Below, piece by piece: positions 27,382-33,474 of a stretch of DNA of 33,703 bases. The stretch's first letter is position 1. Every line of letters starts with the position of its first letter. A program made the translations under genes and the position numbers. A model generated the notes under the pieces. The model had not been told where the DNA came from and did not search any database. It was given only the letters and a program-made list of their open reading frames with translations. The DNA is from Caldimicrobium sp. (lineage in GTDB: Bacteria > Desulfobacterota > Thermodesulfobacteria > Thermodesulfobacteriales > Thermodesulfobacteriaceae): the NCBI GenBank assembly GCA_009903935.1, contig WYEG01000049.1, forward strand, positions 1 to 33,703. The letters run 5' to 3'.

Positions 27382-27717
27382 ATGTTAAAGTTACTTTTGC
27401 ATGTTCCGGATTCTTCAAGGTTTGAAGCAGCTTTAAAACAGGCTCGTAATTTTGCCTTAGCCATGGGCGATAAACCTTATCAAGTGAGAATTTTGGTCAA
27501 CTTTGAAGGCGTAACAGTTTTAAACGACCTATCTCCATATTCAGCCCTACTCCAAGAGAATTTTTCTTTTGGGGCAGAAGTTTACTTTTGTGAAAATGCT
27601 ATGAAAGCCTTTAATGTAAGTATGGATAAGGTCCCTCAACAAGCAAAAACCGTCCCAGCTGGTATCGTTGCTCTCGTTACTTGGCAGGATGAAGGTTTTA
27701 GATATGTAAGAGCTTAA
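27382..27717 (+). CDS. DsrE/DsrF-like sulfur-relay family protein
   Basis: The 111-residue product looks like the single-domain DsrE/TusD-type fold: MLKLLLHVPDSSRFEAALKQ at the start, VRILVNFEGV, then VYFCENAMKAF with a single conserved-looking Cys (C70) before an AM motif. Such proteins can carry sulfur as a persulfide, or be regulators of unknown role. There is no DsrF or DsrH partner nearby, so a sulfur-oxidation DsrEFH complex is unlikely. GAGGAGGGGGAG precedes the ATG. Confidence 0.75.
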   Translation: MLKLLLHVPDSSRFEAALKQARNFALAMGDKPYQVRILVNFEGVTVLNDLSPYSALLQENFSFGAEVYFCENAMKAFNVSMDKVPQQAKTVPAGIVALVTWQDEGFRYVRA

Positions 27718-27730
27718 TTTTAGGTAATTG

Positions 27731-27756
27731 CTAATTCTGTCCCAGCCACAGATTAG
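27731..27756. other. Stem-loop after the DsrE-like gene
   Basis: CTAATTCTGT pairs with ACAGATTAG (one bulged T) around CCCAGCC. It lies 14 bases after the stop and may slow or end transcription, although no T-run follows. Confidence 0.45.
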
Positions 27757-27774
27757 TCGCGTAGATAAAATCTA

Positions 27775-27836
27775 AGGGCGTTCGGCTGGGCGCCCATTGT
27801 TTATAAAAACCGGATAGCTGCTAGCGCCTACATTTT
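27775..27836 (+). repeat. Diverged third copy of the three-palindrome repeat
   Basis: GGGCGTTCGGCTGGGCGCCCATTG resembles the first palindrome and its CCCATTG flank in copy 2; AACCGGATAGC and TAGCGCCTACAT resemble the later parts. Spacing is shorter and several bases differ. It lies in the 192-base gap between the DsrE-like gene and tRNA-Val. Confidence 0.45.
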
Positions 27837-27909
27837 TTCTTTGGAATAGAAAGTATTAGAGAATTTCCAAATTGACAGGGAAGTAAGAACAAAAAAGACA
27901 AAACAAAAA

Positions 27910-27981
27910 TGGGCGGAAGAGGATTCGAACCTCTGACCCCCGGCTTGTAAGGCCGATGCTCTCCCCCTGAGCTATCCGCCC
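27910..27981 (-). tRNA. tRNA-Val (anticodon TAC)
   Basis: Cloverleaf on the - strand: acceptor GGGCGGA / TCCGCCC, D arm GCTC...GAGC, anticodon arm TCGGC-CTTACAA-GCCGG with anticodon TAC, variable GGGTC, T arm AGAGG-TTCGAAT-CCTCT, discriminator A. No CCA is encoded. A T-rich run (TTTTTGTTTTG) follows directly and probably ends transcription. Confidence 0.95.
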
Positions 27982-27995
27982 AATGTTAAACCATT

Positions 27996-28023
27996 ATTAT
28001 AACAATTTTTTGCCTGCTGTCAA
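27996..28023 (-). promoter_or_regulatory. Consensus promoter of tRNA-Val
   Basis: TTGACA (28023-28018) and TATAAT (28001-27996) both match consensus perfectly, with a 16-base spacer. The whole promoter sits in the last codons of the tolQ-like gene, and its -10 box contains that gene's stop codon. The tRNA 5' end is 14 bases beyond the -10 box. Confidence 0.8.
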
Positions 28024-28644
28024 TTCAAAATTCAACCTTTGAACTAAAATATCAAGCTTTTTAGATAGGTTTTCTCTTTTCAGAATAAAGTAGTTGTAAG
28101 CCATGCTTGCTGGTATGGCAACAAAAAGACCCATAGCGGTGTTGACCAAAGCCTCGGCAATCCCTGGGGCAACGGTAGCTAAGCTTGCGCTCCCTTTTAG
28201 ACCAATATCATGAAAAGCCTTCATGATGCCCCAAACAGTCCCAAAAAGACCGATGAAGGGGGCTGTGCTTGCGCAGGTGGCAAGGTAGCCAAGACCTGAG
28301 GCTAACCTTAAGGTAAGGGCTTCCTTTTCGATCTTTGCAAGCTCCTCAAGATCTTCCATCTTTAAACTTCCACCCTCGGAAGCCTTAAATATGTATTCGC
28401 TTAATTTATTTATAAATCTTGAGAGTTCATCATCTCCTCTAACTAAAGTTTTAAGGTTTGTAGCTTTTAGGTAAGGAAGGCGTTCCACATCCTCAAAACA
28501 CTGGGCGAGCCTTGCTTCAAAGCTTCTAAGCTTGAATAAGTTTAGAAAGATGTAATACCAGCTAAGAAGGCTCATCCCAAAAAGGAAGAGCAAAATAAAT
28601 TTCCCCATGAGACCGGTAGATAAGAAAAGTTTAAGGACATCCAT
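27997..28644 (-). CDS. TolQ/ExbB/MotA-family proton channel protein
   Basis: Inner-membrane protein of the family that uses proton flow to energise outer-membrane processes. Three hydrophobic segments are visible at about 13-35, 117-142 and 158-188. The family signature APFIGLFGTVWGIMKAF (about 128-144) and ATVAPGIAEALVNTAMGLFV (156-175) are present. 215 residues, like TolQ. No tolR/exbD gene follows: the next gene is tRNA-Val. It overlaps mqnD by 14 bases, so translation is likely coupled. TolQ is more probable than MotA because of length, but ExbB is possible. Confidence 0.85.
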   Translation of the reverse strand: MDVLKLFLSTGLMGKFILLFLFGMSLLSWYYIFLNLFKLRSFEARLAQCFEDVERLPYLKATNLKTLVRGDDELSRFINKLSEYIFKASEGGSLKMEDLEELAKIEKEALTLRLASGLGYLATCASTAPFIGLFGTVWGIMKAFHDIGLKGSASLATVAPGIAEALVNTAMGLFVAIPASMAYNYFILKRENLSKKLDILVQRLNFELTAGKKLL

Positions 28645-29467
28645 TGTCCATCCCCCAAAATAGGTACTTCAATGAACCATCCTTCAATCCCTGATACTGA
28701 GCAAGCGTTTTTATGGCTAAAACACCTTCTTTCCCAAGGCTTTCTGTATAATCGTTAACAAAGGTTTCAACATGCCTTTTTATGGTTTCTTCGTCAAGCT
28801 CCTGAGCATGTTTTTTTAGCAAGGGCAAAACTTCACACCAATTCCCCTTAGCAAACTTAAGCGAAGCCTTAATACTATTCAAAATCTCCTGTTTAAACTC
28901 GGAAGGAAGGTCTTTTTTGACAAATATACCACCAAGAGGAAGTGGAAGCTTATGTTTTTTTTCCCAGAGTGCCCCTAAGTCGTAGACCAATTTTAGCCCG
29001 TAGCCTTCATACACAAACCGCCCCTCGTGGATCAAAACCCCAAGGTCAAGCTTACCCTCTAAAAGCTTAGGTATAATCTGATAAAAGGGAAGAAAGACCT
29101 CATCATATTCTTCAGGGAAGAAGGCTTTAAAAAGTAAGTTTGCGGTTGTATGCTCTCCCGGTAATCCTACCCTTGGTCTCTGAGGATAGGGGAGGGATTT
29201 TGCGACGACGACAGGACCTGTTCCAAAACCTAAGGCTGAGCCCGTATCCAAAACCTGATAAGTTTTAGAAAGTTCGCTTAAGATGGCAAAGGACGCCTTA
29301 ATGACCGGATAGCTCCCTTTTATGGCAAGCCTGTTTAGCTCTTCGATATCGTAAAAATGGACCTCAAAATCGATAAAGCTTTCGACCTTTTGAAGCAAGA
29401 CCCCAGAAAAGATGAACACATCGTTCGGGCAGGGAGAGATGGCTACTTCCAGTTTTGAACGATGCAC
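28631..29467 (-). CDS. mqnD: 1,4-dihydroxy-6-naphthoate synthase (futalosine pathway)
   Basis: MqnD converts cyclic dehypoxanthine futalosine to 1,4-dihydroxy-6-naphthoate on the way to menaquinone. Motifs: ISPCPNDVFIF (10-20), VIKASFAILSEL (about 55-66), GFGTGPVVVAK with the catalytic region, and the block HEGRFVYEGYGLKLVYDLGA. 278 residues, as usual. The start is GTG at 29467, inside the end of mqnB (25-base overlap), with GGGAG next to it. Pairing with mqnB supports the futalosine route. Confidence 0.93.
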   Translation of the reverse strand: MHRSKLEVAISPCPNDVFIFSGVLLQKVESFIDFEVHFYDIEELNRLAIKGSYPVIKASFAILSELSKTYQVLDTGSALGFGTGPVVVAKSLPYPQRPRVGLPGEHTTANLLFKAFFPEEYDEVFLPFYQIIPKLLEGKLDLGVLIHEGRFVYEGYGLKLVYDLGALWEKKHKLPLPLGGIFVKKDLPSEFKQEILNSIKASLKFAKGNWCEVLPLLKKHAQELDEETIKRHVETFVNDYTESLGKEGVLAIKTLAQYQGLKDGSLKYLFWGMDNGCP

Positions 29468-30066
29468 TCCCAGACCTCACGAAGCCTTTTCTTTGCTTTT
29501 TCTAAATCCCAGGGCTCCTCAGGGTTGGCTAAAAGATTGCTTATTATCCTTACCTCAAGAAGAAAAACTTTGGCTTTTTTTGCTGCTCTTGCTACGCCAA
29601 ACCCTTCCATGTTTTCCGCAAGAACTTGAAATCTCTCTTCTATAGCCTTTGCCCGCCTCACATCGTAGGTTGCTGAGCAAACAGTTGCCAGAGGTCCAGC
29701 TTGAGGGTAGAACCCATTTAGCTCAAGGAGATATATGAGTTTTTCGGTGAAAACATGCGCAAGGGGGCAGTAATCCCTCACTCCCAAGGCTTCTGGCAGA
29801 GGCACAAGATGGGTTGGATAGGCTCTACCAAGGTCTGCATGCCTCTCGCAGGTGCCAACGACCACATCGCCCACCCTAAGCTCCGAGTTAGGATAGGCTC
29901 CAGCAAACCCTGTTAAAAAGGCAAGCGTAGGCTTTTTGTTTAAGAAAACTGCATAAGCGTTTAGAGCAGAATCAACTGGACCAACTCCCACCACCTCAAT
30001 CTCTAAAGGTAGACCTTCCAAAGCTTCTTTTTCAAGCTCACTCGGCACAAGGACAAGTAAAGGCAT
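29443..30066 (-). CDS. mqnB: Futalosine hydrolase
   Basis: MqnB removes hypoxanthine from futalosine, the step after MqnA. The 207-residue product has the nucleoside phosphorylase/hydrolase fold: VVGVGPVDSALNAYAVF, TGFAGAYPNSELRVGDVVV and the active-site region AENMEGFGVARAAKKA followed by VRIISNLLANPEE. AGGAG lies about 12 bases before its ATG. It overlaps the unknown gene upstream by 29 bases and mqnD by 25 bases. Confidence 0.9.
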   Translation of the reverse strand: MPLLVLVPSELEKEALEGLPLEIEVVGVGPVDSALNAYAVFLNKKPTLAFLTGFAGAYPNSELRVGDVVVGTCERHADLGRAYPTHLVPLPEALGVRDYCPLAHVFTEKLIYLLELNGFYPQAGPLATVCSATYDVRRAKAIEERFQVLAENMEGFGVARAAKKAKVFLLEVRIISNLLANPEEPWDLEKAKKRLREVWECIVQNWK

Positions 30067-30358
30067 TTGTCTCAGCTTCTCCTAAGTCGTCATCGTAGAA
30101 GAGTTTAGCAAAGATTCCTAGGTTGTAAAGCTCAAGTAAGATTAAATCAACCTCATGGGCTCGCAAGAGGTTCCCTTCGGAGTAGAAAGGGGAAAAAATT
30201 CTAACTACAGGCGGGTTTAAAGATTCTACCTCAACCTTAAAGGGTTTTTCGGAAGGAAGCCCCTTTAACCTTTCTTGTAAGAATTTTTTTACAAAAAGTC
30301 GCAAGTCTTTCTCTTTTCTGAATTTCAAATCAGACCTTCGGAAGGAGTTTTTAAGCAC
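30038..30358 (-). CDS. Unrecognised small protein upstream of mqnB
   Basis: I do not recognise this 106-residue protein. It is basic at the N-terminus (RRSDLKFRKEKDLRLFVKKF), then mixed, with VESLNPPVVRIFSPFYSEGN and HEVDLILLELYNLGIFAKLF, and ends in FTCPCAE. No signal peptide or membrane segment is seen. It overlaps mqnB by 29 bases, so it is probably translated with the menaquinone genes. Start uncertain: GTG at 30358 has no good binding site; a TTG at 30328 lies 6 bases after GAAGGT and is a fair alternative. Confidence 0.65.
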   Translation of the reverse strand: MLKNSFRRSDLKFRKEKDLRLFVKKFLQERLKGLPSEKPFKVEVESLNPPVVRIFSPFYSEGNLLRAHEVDLILLELYNLGIFAKLFYDDDLGEAETNAFTCPCAE

Positions 30359-30437
30359 CCTATCATGTCTTCCTGAGCTTGGTGATGGACCCCTCCCTTC
30401 GGCCGGGTGACATGGGGGAAAGTTTTTTGAAACAGCC
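30359..30437 (-). repeat. Truncated MITE-like element (copy C)
   Basis: On the - strand it begins GGCTGTTTCAAAAAAC (30437-30422), matching the end of copy A in 14 of 16 bases, and continues into GTCACCCGGCCGAAGGGAGG, a worn hairpin module. The other end is missing. It fills the gap between tRNA-Leu and the unknown gene and forms the 5' region of the latter. Confidence 0.65.
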
Positions 30438-30449
30438 TAAAGCAAAAAA

Positions 30450-30535
30450 TGCCGAGGGCGGGAGTCGAACCCGCACGGGGCGCAAACCCCAGTGGATTTT
30501 GAGTCCACCGCGTCTTCCTGTTCCGCCACCTCGGC
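30450..30535 (-). tRNA. tRNA-Leu (anticodon CAA)
   Basis: On the - strand: acceptor GCCGAGG / CCTCGGC, D arm, anticodon arm GTGGA-CTCAAAA-TCCAC with anticodon CAA, a long variable arm typical of Leu tRNA (GGGGTTTGCGCCCC region), T arm GCGGG-TTCGACT-CCCGC, discriminator A. No CCA is encoded. TTTTTTGC follows. 86 bases. Confidence 0.95.
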
Positions 30536-30545
30536 GTACATTTTT

Positions 30546-30573
30546 ATTTTAAGATACCTTGGAGTTTCGTCAA
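30546..30573 (-). promoter_or_regulatory. Promoter of tRNA-Leu
   Basis: TTGACG (30573-30568, five of six) and TAAAAT (30551-30546, five of six), 16 bases apart, on the - strand. The -35 box ends where the 10-bp direct repeat flanking element A begins. Confidence 0.7.
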
Positions 30574-30886
30574 GGAGGCATGAAGGCTGTTTCAAAAATG
30601 TTTTTGCGTAAGCCCCCGCTGTCACCCCGAGACCCCCCTCTTTTTTGTCGCCCCGAGCAAAGCGAGGGGTCCCTCGGCGCTTACGCGCCTCGGGAAGACA
30701 GGGATGGGCTGTCACCCCGAGCCTCTTTTTTCGTCACCCCGAGGCGTCAGCCGAGGGGTCTCCTCATGAAGCGTCATCCCGAACGAAGTGAGGAAGGACG
30801 CCGTCCCGAGCGAAGCGAGGGATGCACGGCTTGCGCTCGGCAGGACAAAGTAGGGTGCCCCTTTTTGAACAGCCCCAGGAGGCATG
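30573..30886. mobile_element. MITE-like element A with flanking direct repeats
   Basis: The body runs 30585-30874 (290 bp). Its left end GGCTGTTTCAAAAATG and right end CTTTTTGAACAGCC are near-perfect inverted repeats. Outside lie direct copies of AGGAGGCATG (30573-30582 and 30877-30886), resembling a target duplication. Inside are four or more hairpins of the CCCCGAGC-AAA-GCGAGGGG type (30651-30669, 30737-30758, 30777-30794, 30804-30822). No credible gene is inside. It accounts for most of the 402-base gap between tRNA-Leu and ribE; the remaining 50 bases hold the ribE promoter. Confidence 0.75.
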
Positions 30887-30902
30887 CGCTGCTTTCCCCC
30901 TT

Positions 30903-30931
30903 TTGCCTTAGTTTTTGCTTTGGAGTAAAAT
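30903..30931 (+). promoter_or_regulatory. Promoter of ribE, start codon at or near +1
   Basis: TTGCCT (30903-30908), 17 bases, TAAAAT (30926-30931). The expected transcription start, 6-7 bases past the -10 box, coincides with the ribE ATG at 30938. No ribosome-binding site is present in the right place. No FMN riboswitch is visible. Confidence 0.5.
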
Positions 30932-30937
30932 AAAAAC

Positions 30938-31594
30938 ATGTTTACTGGCTTGGTAGAGGGAGTAGGGCAAATCACAGAGCTAACTCCGCAAGGAAGCGGA
31001 TTTCTGATTAGAATAAAAACCTCATTTAATCTTAAAGGGACAAAGGTTGGAGATAGCATCGCCGTTGACGGAGTTTGCTTAACGGTCGTTCAGCTTGAGC
31101 CCCAAGCCTTCAGAGCTCAGCTTTCTCCAGAAACAATCTCACGCACAACCTTTAAGCTCAAAAAGGTAGGTGATTTAGTAAACCTTGAGAGAGCACTAAA
31201 GCTTGGAGACCGATTAGGCGGACATTTGGTCACCGGTCATGTAGACGGGGTTGGAGCGATAAAAAGAATAGCCAAAATGGGTGATTACACCTTAATTGAA
31301 ATATCAATTCCCAAGGACCTTATTCAATACTTAGTGCCTAAAGGCTCGATCGCCGTTGACGGAATAAGCCTTACGATAAACGAGGTTTTAGAGGATGCGA
31401 TTAGGCTGATGATCATCCCGCATACCTTGGCTGTTACCACCCTTGGAGTAAAAAGGGTTGGCGATTTGGTAAATCTTGAGGTTGATGTGATAGCCAAGAT
31501 GGTCCACCGGTTTCTTAAGCCCTACCTTTCTAAAGTTGAGGAAGAAAAAAGTCTTTTAACCGTTGAGTTTTTAAAAGAACATGGATTTGTCTAA
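30938..31594 (+). CDS. ribE: Riboflavin synthase, alpha subunit
   Basis: This enzyme dismutates two 6,7-dimethyl-8-ribityllumazine into riboflavin. The two similar lumazine-binding barrels are visible: MFTGLVEGVGQI with VGDSIAVDGVCLTVVQL, and GHVDGVGAIKRI with PKGSIAVDGISLTINEV. C-terminal helix follows. 218 residues, typical. No other riboflavin genes are adjacent, so it is detached from a rib operon. It heads the short run ribE-DUF2148-trpF. Confidence 0.95.
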   Translation: MFTGLVEGVGQITELTPQGSGFLIRIKTSFNLKGTKVGDSIAVDGVCLTVVQLEPQAFRAQLSPETISRTTFKLKKVGDLVNLERALKLGDRLGGHLVTGHVDGVGAIKRIAKMGDYTLIEISIPKDLIQYLVPKGSIAVDGISLTINEVLEDAIRLMIIPHTLAVTTLGVKRVGDLVNLEVDVIAKMVHRFLKPYLSKVEEEKSLLTVEFLKEHGFV

Positions 31595-31615
31595 GATTAA
31601 ACCAAGGAGGGAGAA

Positions 31616-32161
31616 ATGAAGCTTAATCCAGAAAAAGAGGTTGTAGAAAAGCTTGCTTTAGAACTACTTGTCTGTGCAAGGACTGCCCCCAAGGCCCGTG
31701 GTCAGGATAACCTTGAACTTGCTATCGTCACCGACAAAGATGAGCTTGAGATGATCGCTCAAGAGATGGAAAGGATCGCCGAAAGGGGAGAAGCCTTCAA
31801 ATTCTTCAAAAGGGATGCAGACAACATCAGAAACTCTGAAGCCTTGGTGCTAATCTCTGTTGATTTTAAAAACCCGGTTGGCGTAAACTGTGGCGCCTGT
31901 GGCTATACCTGCGATACCATAACTAAGGTTGAAAGAAAGGTCCTTGATTACGAGGGACCGATCTGCGCGATGAGGCTTATTGACCTTGGCATAGCTATCG
32001 GCTCAGCCGTTGCCAAGGCTAAGGACCTCTGTCTTGATAATCGTGTGATGTATACCGTTGGCGTTGCCGTAAAAAGGCTTGGGCTTATGCCTGGGCAGGT
32101 CATCCTCGGCATTCCCTTAAGCGTGAAAGGGAAAAATATCTACTTTGATAGAAAGGTTTAA
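31616..32161 (+). CDS. DUF2148 ferredoxin-domain protein
   Basis: The 181-residue protein matches the DUF2148 family, found mostly in anaerobes. VCARTAPKARGQDNLELAIV (19-38) resembles the flavin-fold start of nitroreductase-like proteins; the Cys motif CGACGYTC (92-99) with CAMR further on could hold an Fe-S cluster. The biochemical role is unknown. AAGGAGGGAG precedes the ATG. Placed between ribE and trpF, its stop is 9 bases before trpF. Confidence 0.85.
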   Translation: MKLNPEKEVVEKLALELLVCARTAPKARGQDNLELAIVTDKDELEMIAQEMERIAERGEAFKFFKRDADNIRNSEALVLISVDFKNPVGVNCGACGYTCDTITKVERKVLDYEGPICAMRLIDLGIAIGSAVAKAKDLCLDNRVMYTVGVAVKRLGLMPGQVILGIPLSVKGKNIYFDRKV

Positions 32162-32170
32162 AATTTTCCT

Positions 32171-32803
32171 ATGGTTCTTATAAAAATCTGTGGAATTACA
32201 AACCTTGACGACCTGTTTTTAGTTGACAAGTTTGGTCCAGATTTTGTTGGCTTTGTAATGCATCCTCCCTCTCCCCGGTATGCGGGGGAAAGACTTTCGG
32301 AGCTTCTTTCTACTCCAACTAAGGCTAAAAAGGTTGTGGTCTTTGTCAACCCAACCTACGAAGAAGTAAAGAAAGCCCTTAACCTTGGTGCTGATTTTAT
32401 TCAACTTCATGGAGATGAAGACATAAGCCTTGCAAAAAAGATAGGTATGGAGAGGGTGATTAAAGCTTTTCGCATAAAAAATGATTTTAGGTTAGAAGGG
32501 CTAAAACCCTTTGCCCAAGCCTTTGCCCTTCTTCTTGATGCTTACGATGAGAAAGCTTTTGGAGGAACGGGAAAAATCTTTAACTGGGAGATAGCAAAAG
32601 AGGCAGTAAAAATGGGATATCGAATTTTCTTAGCTGGGGGTCTTAACCCTGAAAATGTTACCTTAGCCATAAAAGAGGTCAACCCTTTCGGGGTTGACCT
32701 TGCTTCAGGCTTAGAGCTTTATCCTGGGAAAAAGGACCCACAAAAGGTTGAAAAGCTCTTTGCAGTTTTAAAGGGGATGAACCCATCCCCTGTAGTCTCT
32801 TAA
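32171..32803 (+). CDS. trpF: Phosphoribosylanthranilate isomerase
   Basis: TrpF carries out the Amadori rearrangement of N-(5'-phosphoribosyl)anthranilate in tryptophan synthesis. A TIM barrel is expected: catalytic Cys in KICGITNLDD (C7), catalytic Asp in LLLDAYDEKAFGGTGK, and the phosphate site FLAGGLNPENV then GVDLASGLE. 210 residues. It is separate from other trp genes here. The ATG lacks a clear ribosome-binding site, so coupling to the gene before it is possible. Confidence 0.95.
   Translation: MVLIKICGITNLDDLFLVDKFGPDFVGFVMHPPSPRYAGERLSELLSTPTKAKKVVVFVNPTYEEVKKALNLGADFIQLHGDEDISLAKKIGMERVIKAFRIKNDFRLEGLKPFAQAFALLLDAYDEKAFGGTGKIFNWEIAKEAVKMGYRIFLAGGLNPENVTLAIKEVNPFGVDLASGLELYPGKKDPQKVEKLFAVLKGMNPSPVVS
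32773..32790 (-). terminator. Hairpin at the trpF/FmdB junction
   Basis: GGGGATG-AACC-CATCCCC, a 7-bp perfect stem inside the end of trpF. On the - strand it is followed by TTTAAAAC and may end the FmdB-type transcript; on the + strand the T-run is poor. Confidence 0.4.
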
Positions 32804-32805
32804 GC

Positions 32806-33021
32806 TCAGCCTATGCCAAACCTGCTTCCACCACCGCAGGAGCTACCTCCTCCAAAACCAAATCCAGATGTTCCAAAGATCCCTGAAAAGGCTGAAATAA
32901 TCTTTTCCACATCCTTAGACCCACAATAGGGGCATTTAACCTCCCTTTCATCCTCCTTGTTAAAGCAAAGCTTTTCAAAGACCCTTCCACAATCATAACA
33001 TTTGAATTCATAAATAGGCAT
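32806..33021 (-). CDS. FmdB-family zinc-ribbon protein
   Basis: The 71-residue protein begins MPIYEFKCYDCGRVFEKL, the standard FmdB/CxxC zinc-ribbon start. Zinc ligands are C8, C11, C30 and C33 (CYDC, CPYC). After about residue 45 comes a Gly/Ser/Phe-rich tail (GFGFGGGSSCGGG). Role unknown; FmdB was first noted as a formamidase regulator. I choose the ATG at 33021 with GGAGGGGG about 7 bases upstream over the TTG at 33027. It converges on trpF with a 2-base gap. Confidence 0.9.
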   Translation of the reverse strand: MPIYEFKCYDCGRVFEKLCFNKEDEREVKCPYCGSKDVEKIISAFSGIFGTSGFGFGGGSSCGGGSRFGIG

Positions 33022-33090
33022 AATCAATCCCCCTCCATTGATAAATTTTTACTAATTTGGTAAAAAATTAAGTCTTTTTTTTATTTGGTC

Positions 33091-33160
33091 AAGGGGTTGA
33101 TATAGTTTGTTGAGGTTAGCCTCTTATACCGATGCCTTCGCGAGGGCTTTGATGCCCTCT
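33091..33160. repeat. Left 70-bp direct repeat flanking element B
   Basis: Identical to 33475-33544 except for one base (GATATAG against GATGTAG). It holds GAGGTTAGCCTC and GAGGGCTTTGATGCCCTC hairpins. It is followed two bases later by the start of element B. Confidence 0.9.
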
Positions 33161-33162
33161 GG

Positions 33163-33473
33163 GGCTGTATTAAAAATGTTTTTGTGCAAGCCCTCCTGCT
33201 GTCGCCCCGAGCTTCCCTTTTTTGTCGCCCCGAGCTTCCCTTTTTTGTCGCCCCGAGCGAAGCGAGGGGTCCCTCGGCGCTTACGCGCCTCGGAATGACA
33301 AAAAGGGAAGCATGCCTCGGGATGACACGGTGGAAGGCTGTCTACCGAGCCCTCTTTTTTGTCGCCCCGAGGCGTAAGCCGAGGGGTCTCCCCCTGGGAC
33401 GCCGTCCCGAGCGAAGCGAGGGATGCCTCGCTAACTCTCGGCAGGACGGAGTAAGGAACATTTTAGAACAGCC
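33163..33473. mobile_element. MITE-like element B
   Basis: The 311-bp body begins GGCTGTATTAAAAATG and ends CATTTTAGAACAGCC, matching inverted ends and matching element A at both ends. It contains hairpins at 33251-33269, 33365-33386 and 33405-33423. A 23-base unit (GTCGCCCCGAGCTTCCCTTTTTT) is repeated in tandem from 33201 to 33257. No gene is seen inside. Together with its flanks it fills the 560-base gap before the last ORF. Confidence 0.75.
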
Positions 33474-33474
33474 G

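Noticed and set aside
27382-27717. Part of a DsrEFH sulfur-oxidation complex
   Set aside because: Only one DsrE-like subunit is present and no dsrF, dsrH or other dsr genes are nearby.
30600-30850. CRISPR array
   Set aside because: Repeat units are palindromic but not equal in length, spacing is irregular and there are no unique spacers of constant size.
30559-30933. 124-codon open frame over the repeat region, and similar frames at 30437-30715 and 30712-31059
   Set aside because: They are made of hairpin repeat units, low in complexity, and overlap the tRNA gene or ribE on the wrong strand.
30875-30937. FMN riboswitch before ribE
   Set aside because: The gap after element A is only about 60 bases and lacks the conserved RFN segments.
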